A DNA stretch of 64,000 nucleotides from NCBI RefSeq assembly GCF_004363695.1, contig NZ_SNZC01000004.1, positions 62,001 through 126,000 on the forward strand. Reading direction: 5' to 3'. Both the position numbers and the translations under genes were made by a program. The number at the start of each line of letters is the position of its first letter. Positions within the stretch are counted from its first letter, which is position 1. This document shows positions 18,514 through 28,134 of the stretch, in pieces. The stretch is from Flavobacterium cheniae. GTDB lineage: Bacteria; Bacteroidota; Bacteroidia; Flavobacteriales; Flavobacteriaceae. Below the pieces are notes generated by a model that saw only the letters and a list, made by a program, of their open reading frames with translations, did not search any database and was not told the origin of the DNA.

Positions 18514-19829
18514 TAACTTCTGATTTTTTCCAAATAATCAACCACCAAACTATGAGAAACTGTAGTGTTTTTGAAATAATCTAACACTTGTTGTTTTTCT
18601 TCTTTGGTAGCTTTGTGTTGGTTTAAAATATTCATTAAGTGCATTTTCATGTGGCCTTGCTGAATTCCGGTTGTAGTAAGCGAACGTAAAGCAGCAAAGT
18701 TTTGTGCTAAACCAGCAGCGGCAACAATTTGCATTAATTCTTCGGCAGAAGGTTTTCCTAATAATTCCATTGAGAATTTTACTAATGGATGTAATGAAGT
18801 TAAACCTCCTACAGTTCCTAGTGCTAACGGAATTTCCATCCAGAAAGTAAAAATATCATTTTCAATTTTCACATGTGATAAACTAGCATATTGTCCTGAT
18901 TTACTTGCATAAGCGTGAATTCCAGCTTCAACGGCTCTGAAGTCGTTTCCTGTTGCTAAAACTACGGCGTCGATTCCATTCATGATGCCTTTGTTGTGAG
19001 TAACTGCTCTGTAAGGTTCTACTTCGGCAATGCGAACAGCAGTTGCAAATTTTTGAGCAAATTCTACTGAATCGATGTTTTTATCCTCTGAAAGTTGATC
19101 TATCGGACAAGAAACTTCAACACGAACGGTACAATTTGGAACAAAATTGCTCAGAATACTCATTACGATCTGAATGTTTTTTTCTTCTGATGTAAAATCA
19201 GCATATTCATGAGCTTGATTTTCTAATGTTTTAGCAAATTGCTCTAAACAAGTATTGATGAAATTCGCACCCATGCTGTCTTTTGTATTGAAAGTAACAT
19301 GCAATTGATAATAATTTGGAATTTCGTTGGTTTTATCTCTAAGTTCGATGTCTAAAATTCCGCCACCACGCTTTTGCATGTTTTTGGTGATTTCTTGAGT
19401 ATCGTCAAAAAATGTTGGTTTTATTTTATTGAAAAAAGTAGTTAGTTTTTCAGTATTTCCATTGAAAAGAAAGTGTACTTGACCAATTTTTTCGGTATTG
19501 ATAATAGTAGCTTTAAAACCACCACGTTCTCCCCAAAATTTCGCTGCTTTTGAAGCAGCCGCTACCACCGAACTTTCTTCGATAGCCATAGGAATAGTGT
19601 AGCTTTTTCCATTAATTATGAAATTTGGAGCTACTCCATAAGGAAGATAAAAATTGGTTAAGGTGTTTTCGATGAATTCATCATGTAATTTTTGTAAACT
19701 TTCATCGGAATTCCAATATTTTACAATGCTTTGTTTTGCTTCTTCTGGGTTAACGAAGTAGGTATTGGTAATCCAATTTATTTTTTCTTCTTTAGATAAT
19801 TTTGAAAAGCCTTTAACATTTTGATTCAT
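18513..19829 (-). CDS. mvaA: Hydroxymethylglutaryl-CoA reductase, class II (degradative type)
   Basis: Interconverts HMG-CoA and mevalonate, the committed step to isoprenoids. The protein is 438 residues, cytosolic, with no membrane segment, typical of class II. Conserved catalytic regions are IPMAIEESSVVAAASKAAKF (Glu), THNKGIMNGIDAVVLATGND (Lys and Asp) and GIQQGHMKMHL (His near the C-terminus). The family name says degradative, but beside a GHMP kinase it is more likely biosynthetic here. It has its own -7 box and is transcribed together with the kinase gene. Confidence 0.96.
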   Translation of the reverse strand: MNQNVKGFSKLSKEEKINWITNTYFVNPEEAKQSIVKYWNSDESLQKLHDEFIENTLTNFYLPYGVAPNFIINGKSYTIPMAIEESSVVAAASKAAKFWGERGGFKATIINTEKIGQVHFLFNGNTEKLTTFFNKIKPTFFDDTQEITKNMQKRGGGILDIELRDKTNEIPNYYQLHVTFNTKDSMGANFINTCLEQFAKTLENQAHEYADFTSEEKNIQIVMSILSNFVPNCTVRVEVSCPIDQLSEDKNIDSVEFAQKFATAVRIAEVEPYRAVTHNKGIMNGIDAVVLATGNDFRAVEAGIHAYASKSGQYASLSHVKIENDIFTFWMEIPLALGTVGGLTSLHPLVKFSMELLGKPSAEELMQIVAAAGLAQNFAALRSLTTTGIQQGHMKMHLMNILNQHKATKEEKQQVLDYFKNTTVSHSLVVDYLEKIRS

Positions 19830-19856
19830 AGCAGTGAATTTGTTTCAAATAGAAGG

Positions 19857-19864
19857 CAAAGATA
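19857..19864 (-). promoter_or_regulatory. -7 box of the mvaA promoter
   Basis: TATCTTTG on the minus strand, a perfect TAnnTTTG match, 27 bases before the mvaA ATG and downstream of the histidine kinase stop codon. This suggests the isoprenoid genes are not simply read through from the kinase. Confidence 0.6.
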
Positions 19865-19873
19865 CTAATTGGA

Positions 19874-22800
19874 TTAATTAGGAAGACTATTTATCCATTT
19901 AAATAAAGTGGTTTCAAATAAAATTTTATCAATTGGTTTAATAATAAAATCATTCATCCCAACTTCTAAACATTTTTCTTTTTCACCCGTTATAATTCCT
20001 GCGGTAATGGCGATAATAATAGTGTTTGGATTTGTTTTTCTTATTTCAGTTGATGCTTCGTAGCCATTCATTATTGGCATTTGAATGTCCATAAAAATAA
20101 TATCAGGTTTGTTTTCTAATGCTAAATCAACAGCTTCTTGACCATTTCTTGCTTCATAAATGATGCAATTTGGCACTCTGTTTAATATTAGAGTTTTGGT
20201 CAACAACATGTTTATTTTGTTGTCATCTACAATTAAAATTTTAGCAGTGTTATATAAAACCTCTTGTTTGTTAGAAAGAATTTGTTGTTTTTTTCCTGAA
20301 TTATTTCGGTTTAAATAATTCTGTAAAGCATCATGTTTTATTGGTTTTATAATGCTTTGTACGTTTTTATTGGTTCCAATTTCATTAAATTTCGAATTAG
20401 AATTTTGCATTACAATTATGGATATGGAAGGCAAATCATTTAACTCCTTTAGGATGTTAATTGTTATTTTTATAGACAAATATTCTAAATCTAAAAGCAA
20501 TAAATCGTAATTATTTTTGGAAATAAAAGCAGCAATGTTTTCTAAGTCATTTTGATAAACATCAGCATCGATAGTAAAGCTTTGCAACATATTTTGGATT
20601 AATGACGCTACCAATTGATTGTCCTCAATAATTAAAGCTTTTTTAAAGTTGTGCTTATTTGTATTTAAATGGTTGTTACAAAATTCAGATTTTAAGTCTA
20701 ATTCAAAACTAAAAGTAGAACCAACATTAGGTTCGCTATCAATTTCTAATTTACTGTTCATTAATTTAAGAAGGCTGTTTGTAATGGTTAACCCAAGTCC
20801 AGTTCCTCCATAATTTCGTGTTGTAGAATTGTCTTCTTGTGTAAAAGCTTCTAGAATTTTTTTCTTGTTTCCTTTTTTGATTCCGATACCAGTATCTTTA
20901 ACGCTAAATTTGATTTTTGATGAGCTGTCGTTAATATTGGTAGACGAAACTTCTAATTCGATTTGCCCATTTTGAGTAAATTTAATAGCGTTATTAAGTA
21001 AGTTTTGTAAAATTTGTTTTAGTCTAATTTCATCTACCCAAATGGCGCAATGTACTTCTTTATGAATGTTTACAATGAGTTCTAGGTTTTTTTGATGCGC
21101 CATGAATTTCATCATATCTACACATTGATTGATGATGGTATGTAAACTTGTTTTTTCGTTAATAATGATTAATTTTCCAGCTTCAATTTTAGAGATATCT
21201 AAAATATCATTTACTACATCTAATAAGGTAGAAGCGGATTGATTAACCGTTTCTAAATGTTGCTTTTGAATTTCGGTTAAATCAGAACCTAATAGTAAAT
21301 TGCTAAATCCTATAATTCCGTTTAATGGGGTTCGGATTTCATGACTCATATTGGCTAAAAATTCTGATTTTGCTTTGTTTGAAGATTCGGCTAATTCTTT
21401 TGCAATTACTGCTTCTTCAGCTACTTTTCTTTCGGTAATATCAATTAATACACCTTCAATATAGGCTACTTCGTTGTTTATGATGATTCCTTCTCCGTAT
21501 TCTTCAACCCATACATATATTCCGTCTTTTTTTCTAATTCGACAGGTTACTTTGTAAGGTTTTCTCTTTTGTAAAGCTTCGTCAATAATGAGTCTTAATT
21601 TTTCTTCTTCTTCAGGGTGATAAAGATCAAGTAATGAAATTTTATTACTCATAAAATCATCACGATGATATCCAGTAAGTTTTTCTATTTCGTCATTTAA
21701 ATAGACTTTTGTTCTTGCTTCATCGTATTTAACTAAAAAAACAGAAGCAGGAATATTATTGGCTAATAGTCTAAATTTTTCTTCACTTTCAGCAATTGCT
21801 TTTTCATTGTTGATTCTTATAATGGTTGAAGAAATATTGTTTGATAGCGTAAGAAGAATACTAATTTCTTCATCTGTCCAAATGCGTTCATTTTTACAAT
21901 CATCAAAGCCAATGAAACCAATGAAAGTTTCCTTATCAAAAAGAGGAATTATTAAAATAGAAACAATGTTTTGGTCTATTAATAAATCTTTAAAATCACC
22001 ATCAGGTATGTTTTTTATTAGGTTTATGTAAGGTTTTTTACTTAAAAGAATTTGCATAAAATCTGAAAATGCCTCTTGCGGTATATTTTGAAGTTCTGGA
22101 TTATCTATTTCTGCTAAATCGGTTTCAGACACCCATTCAAAACGTTGGCTCATTAAATTTGTTTTGATGTCATTTTCAAAATAATATAGGCGATCTACTT
22201 TTAATACTTTACCTATTTGTTCAATTGAAGCATCAAAAATCTGGTCTTTATCTTTGTGAATTAAAAGGTTGCTAGTAACGTTTGCAATTGCAGTTAAAAT
22301 TTCATTTTTATAAATGATCTGATTTTCAGCATTTTTTCTTTTTGTGGTTTCAATTGCAAGCGCTATGATTTCAGCTACAGTTTTTGAGAAATTAATGTCT
22401 TCATTTGTCCAATATCTATTCTCGTGAGTTGCTTCTAAACATAAAATATTATTTAAATCTCCGCCTATATATATTGGAATATCTAACAACGATTTGATAT
22501 CGTATTTAGGAAAATATTCTGTTGTAAATTCCTTTAAAGAGTCGTCTTTATAAACATTTGAAGCAATGATTATAGGTTCAGATTCAATGTTTGAAATGTA
22601 GGTACTGATATTTGTTTTAGGGATTTTTAAGTCGGCATAATGTTTTTCTTCACTATGAACATAAATATTTTTCAAATCAATATGATCTTCATTGAAATCC
22701 CAGAGCGCCACACGATCGATTCGTAATCCGATAGCGGTTTCTTTACAGATATGTTTTATTAAATCATCTAAGCTTGGAAATGTTAAAAAATTTAATGTTG

Positions 22801-24214
22801 AAAGTTTGTTGGATATAGAATTTAATCTACTAATTTCTTCAACTCGTTTGTGTTCTTCAAGTTCTATAAGTTTGGTGCTGGTAATATCTCTAATGATGCA
22901 GGAAAAACCAGAAACTGTATCATTTTCATCTCTTTTGATAGTTACTTTTTGTGACACCCAAATTTCATCGCCATTTTTTTTAATTATGGGGAATTCTAAA
23001 ATATCAAATTCATCTGTTTCTGAGATAGAATCGACATAAAATTTTGATACGGTGCTTTTGAAATCATCTCTAATAAAATCACTAAAGTGTCTTCCTAAAA
23101 GCTCTTCTAATCTATAGCCTAATGTTTGAATTGAAAATTTGTTAGCATAGATTATATTGCCATATCGATCACTTTCATAAATGATGTCTTTGGCATTTTG
23201 AATCAAATTAGCATATTTTGTTTCCAGACTAATTTTAGAAGTTACATCTTGACCAGTAGCAACGTAAGTATTGTTAGTTTGTTTAAAGTCGGTCCACTGT
23301 ATGAACTTATAATCGCCGTTTTTACACTTTAATTTTCGGAAATAAACAGCATTTGGTTTGAATTTATTAGTATAATCAACCGATTCAAATTCAGCATCTT
23401 CTGTTAAATGCCAAAAAGCCTTTCCTAAAACTTCGTCTGGACTATATCCTAGGATTTTAGTTATTGAATCATTACAATAAAGTACATTCCCCATGCTGTC
23501 AGTAGCAATAATAATCGAGTTTGTGTTGTTTATAATATCTTGTGTGAAAATTAGTCTTTCGTTTGCTTTAATGTTTCGTATTATTTGGCCTAAATGAATG
23601 ATCATAATAATAAACAAAGCATTTATTAGGGTTACAATGTTTATTGTTTCTTCATTTTTTAAAAGGGTAAGAAAGAATAACAGAATGAAGTTAATGCCAA
23701 TAAAAATTAGATATGTAGTAAATCGTTTAAAAATTGCAAAAGCAAAAAACAGCAGTAATAGATATTTTGAAAACAAAAGAAAGTTCATGTTTTCTTTAAA
23801 AAAACCATAAATTACAGATAAAAGCAGTAAATAAAAACAAATTCTAAAAATGGTGTAACTGTATTTGGCTATTTCTTTTTTTGATGTTATTATGAAAATA
23901 AAAACACAAAAAGCACCAATGAGAAATTCAAAATAGGAATTAACACTTTTAGATTCATTAAAAATCAAATAGAATAATTCTGCAACCGGAAAAATTAATC
24001 CGAGATACAAAAAATAATAGCGATATTGCGAATTAGAATGGTGATTTACGGTGTTTCTTAAAGTTCGAAAATCAATATTAGACGATTTTAATTGAAAATT
24101 AAAAAACAACCCAAAAACGGTAAGCAGTAAAATTAAATAAAGTAAAACATACAAATTAGCAACCACTAAAGCGTTGGAAAAAAAAAAGAATCCATTTTGA
24201 AGTGTTACTTCCAT
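19874..24214 (-). CDS. Hybrid sensor histidine kinase with seven-helix sensor, PAS, GAF and two receiver domains
   Basis: A 1446-residue membrane signalling protein. In order: seven hydrophobic helices (about 10-215); PAS domains at about 225-330 and 335-450 (ITKILGYSPDEVLGK, QTLGYRLEELLGRHFSDF); GAF-like domains at about 465-630 and 640-800; a third PAS at about 810-930; HisKA with phospho-acceptor His958 (NMSHEIRTPLNGII); HATPase with GGTGLGLTI; receiver 1 (about 1195-1310, Asp1242); receiver 2 (about 1325-1446, Asp1376 in IIFMDIQMP). Receiver 1 has lost the usual Thr/Ser after strand 4 (IIVMQNSNS), whereas receiver 2 keeps it (IIAITAG). No DNA-binding output domain or partner regulator is adjacent. 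It is divergent from the DPP4 gene. Confidence 0.93.
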   Translation of the reverse strand: MEVTLQNGFFFFSNALVVANLYVLLYLILLLTVFGLFFNFQLKSSNIDFRTLRNTVNHHSNSQYRYYFLYLGLIFPVAELFYLIFNESKSVNSYFEFLIGAFCVFIFIITSKKEIAKYSYTIFRICFYLLLLSVIYGFFKENMNFLLFSKYLLLLFFAFAIFKRFTTYLIFIGINFILLFFLTLLKNEETINIVTLINALFIIMIIHLGQIIRNIKANERLIFTQDIINNTNSIIIATDSMGNVLYCNDSITKILGYSPDEVLGKAFWHLTEDAEFESVDYTNKFKPNAVYFRKLKCKNGDYKFIQWTDFKQTNNTYVATGQDVTSKISLETKYANLIQNAKDIIYESDRYGNIIYANKFSIQTLGYRLEELLGRHFSDFIRDDFKSTVSKFYVDSISETDEFDILEFPIIKKNGDEIWVSQKVTIKRDENDTVSGFSCIIRDITSTKLIELEEHKRVEEISRLNSISNKLSTLNFLTFPSLDDLIKHICKETAIGLRIDRVALWDFNEDHIDLKNIYVHSEEKHYADLKIPKTNISTYISNIESEPIIIASNVYKDDSLKEFTTEYFPKYDIKSLLDIPIYIGGDLNNILCLEATHENRYWTNEDINFSKTVAEIIALAIETTKRKNAENQIIYKNEILTAIANVTSNLLIHKDKDQIFDASIEQIGKVLKVDRLYYFENDIKTNLMSQRFEWVSETDLAEIDNPELQNIPQEAFSDFMQILLSKKPYINLIKNIPDGDFKDLLIDQNIVSILIIPLFDKETFIGFIGFDDCKNERIWTDEEISILLTLSNNISSTIIRINNEKAIAESEEKFRLLANNIPASVFLVKYDEARTKVYLNDEIEKLTGYHRDDFMSNKISLLDLYHPEEEEKLRLIIDEALQKRKPYKVTCRIRKKDGIYVWVEEYGEGIIINNEVAYIEGVLIDITERKVAEEAVIAKELAESSNKAKSEFLANMSHEIRTPLNGIIGFSNLLLGSDLTEIQKQHLETVNQSASTLLDVVNDILDISKIEAGKLIIINEKTSLHTIINQCVDMMKFMAHQKNLELIVNIHKEVHCAIWVDEIRLKQILQNLLNNAIKFTQNGQIELEVSSTNINDSSSKIKFSVKDTGIGIKKGNKKKILEAFTQEDNSTTRNYGGTGLGLTITNSLLKLMNSKLEIDSEPNVGSTFSFELDLKSEFCNNHLNTNKHNFKKALIIEDNQLVASLIQNMLQSFTIDADVYQNDLENIAAFISKNNYDLLLLDLEYLSIKITINILKELNDLPSISIIVMQNSNSKFNEIGTNKNVQSIIKPIKHDALQNYLNRNNSGKKQQILSNKQEVLYNTAKILIVDDNKINMLLTKTLILNRVPNCIIYEARNGQEAVDLALENKPDIIFMDIQMPIMNGYEASTEIRKTNPNTIIIAITAGIITGEKEKCLEVGMNDFIIKPIDKILFETTLFKWINSLPN

Positions 24215-24232
24215 TTATTTATCTTGCCATTT

Positions 24233-24240
24233 CAAACATA
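24233..24240 (-). promoter_or_regulatory. -7 box of the hybrid kinase promoter
   Basis: TATGTTTG on the minus strand, a perfect TAnnTTTG match, 18 bases before the kinase ATG, implying a very short leader. Confidence 0.55.
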
Positions 24241-24349
24241 AATGTAGTTAAATATTTTTTAAAAATCAAAAACTTTATTAAATGAAGTTAAAATTATGGT
24301 TAATTCATATATTTTCACTAAAATTGGGGTCTTTAAGAACATATTTATT

Positions 24350-26521
24350 ATGAAAAAATACAGTTTAGCAGTATTGCTTTTTGTAGTGAGCTCATTATCA
24401 GTTGTAGCTCAGCAAAAAATTACTTTAGAAGAAATTTGGGGCGGTGCCTTCAGAACTAAAGGGATGGATGCTTTGAGTGCCATGAAAAACACCAACCAAT
24501 ATACGGTGTTAAATTATGACAGAAATTCTAAAAGTTATCAAATCGATTTGTATGATTTTGCAACTTTAGAAAAAGTAAGTACACTTTTTGATACTAAAAA
24601 TCACTCAGAAGTATTATCAATCGATAGTTATTCATTTGATAAAAATGAGAAAAAGATTTTAATTGCTACTAAATCAAATCCTATTTTCCGTCATTCTTTT
24701 ACTGCCGAATATTTTATTTACGATATTCCTTCAAAAACGGTAAGTAGTTTTACTACTAACGCTATTCAAGAGCCTGCTTTTAGCGCTGATGGAACTAAAA
24801 TTTCATATGCTTTTGAAAACAATTTATATGTTCATGATTTAGTATCGAGAGCAAGTATTCAAATTACTAATGATGGTAAAAAGAACAAAATCATCAATGG
24901 TATTACGGATTGGGTGTATGAAGAAGAATTCGCATTCGTAAAAGCTTATGATTGGAACGTTACAGGAACAAAAATTGCTTACATTAAGTTTGATGAAACC
25001 GAAGTGCCAGAGTTTTCAATGGATATGTACAACGAAGGATTATATCCAACACAAACCGTTTTCAAATATCCAAAAGCGGGTGAGAAAAATGCAATCGTTT
25101 CTTTACATATTTTCGATTTAAAATCAGGAACTACTAAGAAAATCAACTTGGGAGATTATAAAGATTTTTATATTCCAAGAATCAAATGGACGAATGACGC
25201 GGCTACTTTAAGTGTTCAAGTAATGAATCGTCACCAAAATAATTTAGACTTACATTTTGTAGATGCTAACGCAGGGACTACAAAAATTGTTTTAAACGAA
25301 AAAGATGCGGCTTATGTTGATGTTACTGATAACTTAACTTTCTTAAAAGACAATAGTTTCATTTGGACATCAGAAAAAGATGGTTTCAATCATATTTACC
25401 ACTACGACAGAGCTGGTAAATTGAAAAAACAAATTACTTCTGGAAAGTGGGAAGTAACTAATTATTACGGATTTGATGAAAAATCTGGAATGGTTTATTA
25501 TCAATCGGTAGAAAATGGTTCTATCAACAGAGACGTTTATGCTATTAAAGTAGACGGAAAATCAAAAGTGAGATTGTCTTCTAAAAAAGGAACTAATTCA
25601 GCAACATTCAGCCCGAATTTTCAATTCTTTATCAATACGTATTCAAGTGCTACTTCAGCACCAACTTACACTTTAAACGATTCAAAAACTGGAGCAGTTG
25701 TTAAAACAATAGTTTCTAATGAAGCAGTTGAAACTAAATTGGCAAAATATGATGTAACTCCAAAAGAGTTCTTTGTATTAACTACAGAAAAAGGTCACCA
25801 ATTAAACGCTTGGATGATTAAACCGAAAAACTTTGATGCTACTAAGAAATATCCAGTTTTCATGTTTCAATATTCAGGTCCAGGTTCACAACAAGTTGCA
25901 AACACTTGGAACGGAACTAATGATTATTGGTTTATGATGTTAGCACAACAAGGTTACATTGTAGCATGTGTTGACGGAAGAGGAACAGGTTTCAAAGGAG
26001 CTGCTTTCAAAAAATGTACACAAAAAGAATTAGGAAAATACGAAGTTGAAGACCAAATCGATGCAGCTAAAGTAATTGGAAAATATAACTACGTTGACGA
26101 TTCAAGAATCGGAATTTTTGGTTGGAGTTATGGCGGATTCATGTCGTCAAACTGTTTGTTCCAAGGTGCTGATGTATTCAAAATGGCAATCGCTGTTGCT
26201 CCAGTAACTTCTTGGAGATATTACGATAGTATTTACACAGAGCGTTACATGCAAACTCCGCAAGAAAATGCAAGTGGTTACGATAATAATTCACCAATTA
26301 ATCACGTAAGTAAATTAAAAGGAAACTTTTTATTAATTCATGGAACTGCTGACGATAACGTACATGTTCAAAACACCATGAAAATGGTAGAAGCATTAGT
26401 TCAAGCTAACAAGCAATTTGATTGGGCAATTTATCCAGACAAAAACCATGGAATTTACGGTGGTAAAACACGATTACAATTGTACACAAAAATGACGAAT
26501 TTTATTAAAGAAAAATTATAA
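24350..26521 (+). CDS. Dipeptidyl peptidase IV-like serine peptidase (S9B)
   Basis: Removes dipeptides from the N-terminus of peptides, usually after Pro or Ala, in the periplasm. The start at 24350 gives the signal peptide MKKYSLAVLLFVVSSLSVVAQQ; the longer frame from 24296 adds 18 residues that would mask it. The mature protein has an eight-bladed propeller domain (about 50-470), then an alpha/beta-hydrolase domain with Ser593 in GWSYGGFM, Asp in GTADDNVHVQ (668-669) and His700 in DKNHGIYGG. The double-Glu motif DWVYEEEF that binds the substrate N-terminus is present. Twenty-five bases downstream the first of three peptide transporters begins. Confidence 0.95.
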   Translation: MKKYSLAVLLFVVSSLSVVAQQKITLEEIWGGAFRTKGMDALSAMKNTNQYTVLNYDRNSKSYQIDLYDFATLEKVSTLFDTKNHSEVLSIDSYSFDKNEKKILIATKSNPIFRHSFTAEYFIYDIPSKTVSSFTTNAIQEPAFSADGTKISYAFENNLYVHDLVSRASIQITNDGKKNKIINGITDWVYEEEFAFVKAYDWNVTGTKIAYIKFDETEVPEFSMDMYNEGLYPTQTVFKYPKAGEKNAIVSLHIFDLKSGTTKKINLGDYKDFYIPRIKWTNDAATLSVQVMNRHQNNLDLHFVDANAGTTKIVLNEKDAAYVDVTDNLTFLKDNSFIWTSEKDGFNHIYHYDRAGKLKKQITSGKWEVTNYYGFDEKSGMVYYQSVENGSINRDVYAIKVDGKSKVRLSSKKGTNSATFSPNFQFFINTYSSATSAPTYTLNDSKTGAVVKTIVSNEAVETKLAKYDVTPKEFFVLTTEKGHQLNAWMIKPKNFDATKKYPVFMFQYSGPGSQQVANTWNGTNDYWFMMLAQQGYIVACVDGRGTGFKGAAFKKCTQKELGKYEVEDQIDAAKVIGKYNYVDDSRIGIFGWSYGGFMSSNCLFQGADVFKMAIAVAPVTSWRYYDSIYTERYMQTPQENASGYDNNSPINHVSKLKGNFLLIHGTADDNVHVQNTMKMVEALVQANKQFDWAIYPDKNHGIYGGKTRLQLYTKMTNFIKEKL

Positions 26522-26546
26522 TAAACCAATAACTAAAACTAATTAT

Positions 26547-28055
26547 ATGGAAAACAATGCTGTAAAAACTGGACATCCTAAAGGGTTGTACTTTTTATTC
26601 TTCACAGAAATGTGGGAGCGATTCAGTTACTATGGAATGAGAGCCATCTTTATTCTATTCATGACAAAAGTATTATTGATGAAAGATGCCGATGCTTCTG
26701 AAATCTACGGAAGTTATACCGGTTTAGTATATCTAACACCTCTTTTAGGAGGTTACTTGTGTGATAAATATTTAGGAAACAGAAGAAGTATTATTATCGG
26801 AGGTCTGTTAATGGCAATTGGTCAATTCTTTATGTTTTTTAGTGCTTCAGTTGGAGTTAATGGTGGAGTTTCGTTGATGTGGATGGGTTTAACTGCAATT
26901 ATTATTGGAAATGGTTTCTTTAAGCCGAATATTTCAACAATGGTAGGACAATTATATCCTGCAAATGATAGAAGAATTGATAGTGCATTTACTATATTTT
27001 ACATGGGAATCAATTTAGGAGCTTTCTTTTCTCCTTTAGTTTGTGGTTCTATGGATTTTAAATGGGGATTCTTAGCAGCAGGTATTGGAATGTTAATTGG
27101 TCTTGTAGCTTTTATATTAGGTCAGAAAAAATATTTAATTTCTGAGGAAGGAAAAGAAATTGGATTGGTAGTTAAGAAATTAGATGCAAAAAGTATTGCA
27201 ATGATTATTGGTTCAATAGCAATTATCTTCTTTATGTTGAACTTCAAACAAATGTTTAAAAGCGATGTGGATATCATTAGCTATTTCATTTATGGAGCAA
27301 TGGTTGCTATGCCAATTTTAATCTTTAGTGATAAAAGTTTAACCAAAATTGAAACACAGAGAATTACAGTGATTTTCCTTTTAGCGTTTTTCGTGATTTT
27401 CTTTTGGGGAGCTTTTGAACAAGCAGGAGCTTCATTAACTTTATTTGCTGATAGACAAACAGAAAGAACTGTTTTTGGATGGGAAATGCCTGCGTCTTAT
27501 TTTCAATCTGTAAATCCATTAGCTGTTATTTCTTTAGCTCCAATTATGACGATTGTTTGGGGATTCTTATATGCTAGAAAATTAGAGCCGTCTTCTCCAA
27601 AGAAAATGGCAATTGGACTTGGTTTAGTAGCTTTAGGATACGTAGTAATTGCAATCGCAGTTAAAGGTTTAGGGTTGGGTGATAAAGTTTCAATGTGGTG
27701 GTTAATTGGTCTTTATGTAATTCATACTATTGGAGAATTATGTTTATCACCAATTGGATTATCAATGGTTTCTAAATTAGCACCATTACGTTTATCATCT
27801 TTAATGATGGGAACTTGGTTCTTAGCAAATGCTGCGGCTAACAAATTTGCAGGAACATTAAGTGCTTTGATTCCTGGTGGTGAAGATGGTACTGGAGGAG
27901 CAACTTCATTTATAGGTTTTCAAATTACTAATTTATATGAATTCTTCATTTTGTTCATCATCATGTCGGGAGCTGCTGCAGCCATTCTTTTCGTACTGAG
28001 TTCTTGGTTAGAAAAAAGAATGCACAACGACCATATTGAAGGTCAAACAGAATAA
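26547..28055 (+). CDS. Proton-coupled peptide transporter (POT/PTR family), copy 1
   Basis: Inner-membrane symporter for di- and tripeptides. The protein is 502 residues with about 14 predicted helices. The TM1 motif ExxERFxYYG is intact (Glu21, Glu24, Arg25; FFTEMWERFSYYG). The PTR2 signature region is FYMGINLGAFFSPL, and TM7 carries the acidic Glu291 in FEQAGASL. It lies 25 bases after the DPP4 gene, which would supply its substrate. A strong terminator hairpin follows, so expression of the next two copies may be uncoupled. Confidence 0.95.
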   Translation: MENNAVKTGHPKGLYFLFFTEMWERFSYYGMRAIFILFMTKVLLMKDADASEIYGSYTGLVYLTPLLGGYLCDKYLGNRRSIIIGGLLMAIGQFFMFFSASVGVNGGVSLMWMGLTAIIIGNGFFKPNISTMVGQLYPANDRRIDSAFTIFYMGINLGAFFSPLVCGSMDFKWGFLAAGIGMLIGLVAFILGQKKYLISEEGKEIGLVVKKLDAKSIAMIIGSIAIIFFMLNFKQMFKSDVDIISYFIYGAMVAMPILIFSDKSLTKIETQRITVIFLLAFFVIFFWGAFEQAGASLTLFADRQTERTVFGWEMPASYFQSVNPLAVISLAPIMTIVWGFLYARKLEPSSPKKMAIGLGLVALGYVVIAIAVKGLGLGDKVSMWWLIGLYVIHTIGELCLSPIGLSMVSKLAPLRLSSLMMGTWFLANAAANKFAGTLSALIPGGEDGTGGATSFIGFQITNLYEFFILFIIMSGAAAAILFVLSSWLEKRMHNDHIEGQTE

Positions 28056-28085
28056 GTGATAAAATAAAATATTTTTTATATCTTT

Positions 28086-28121
28086 CAAACCTACAAGAAA
28101 CCCTTGTAGGTTTGTTTTTTT
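28086..28121 (+). terminator. Terminator between peptide transporter genes 1 and 2
   Basis: A perfect 12-bp stem (28086-28097 with 28103-28114), five-base loop and a T7 tract. It sits inside an otherwise co-directional cluster, so it may reduce read-through rather than end the operon. Confidence 0.85.
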
Positions 28122-28134
28122 AATACAATAAATT

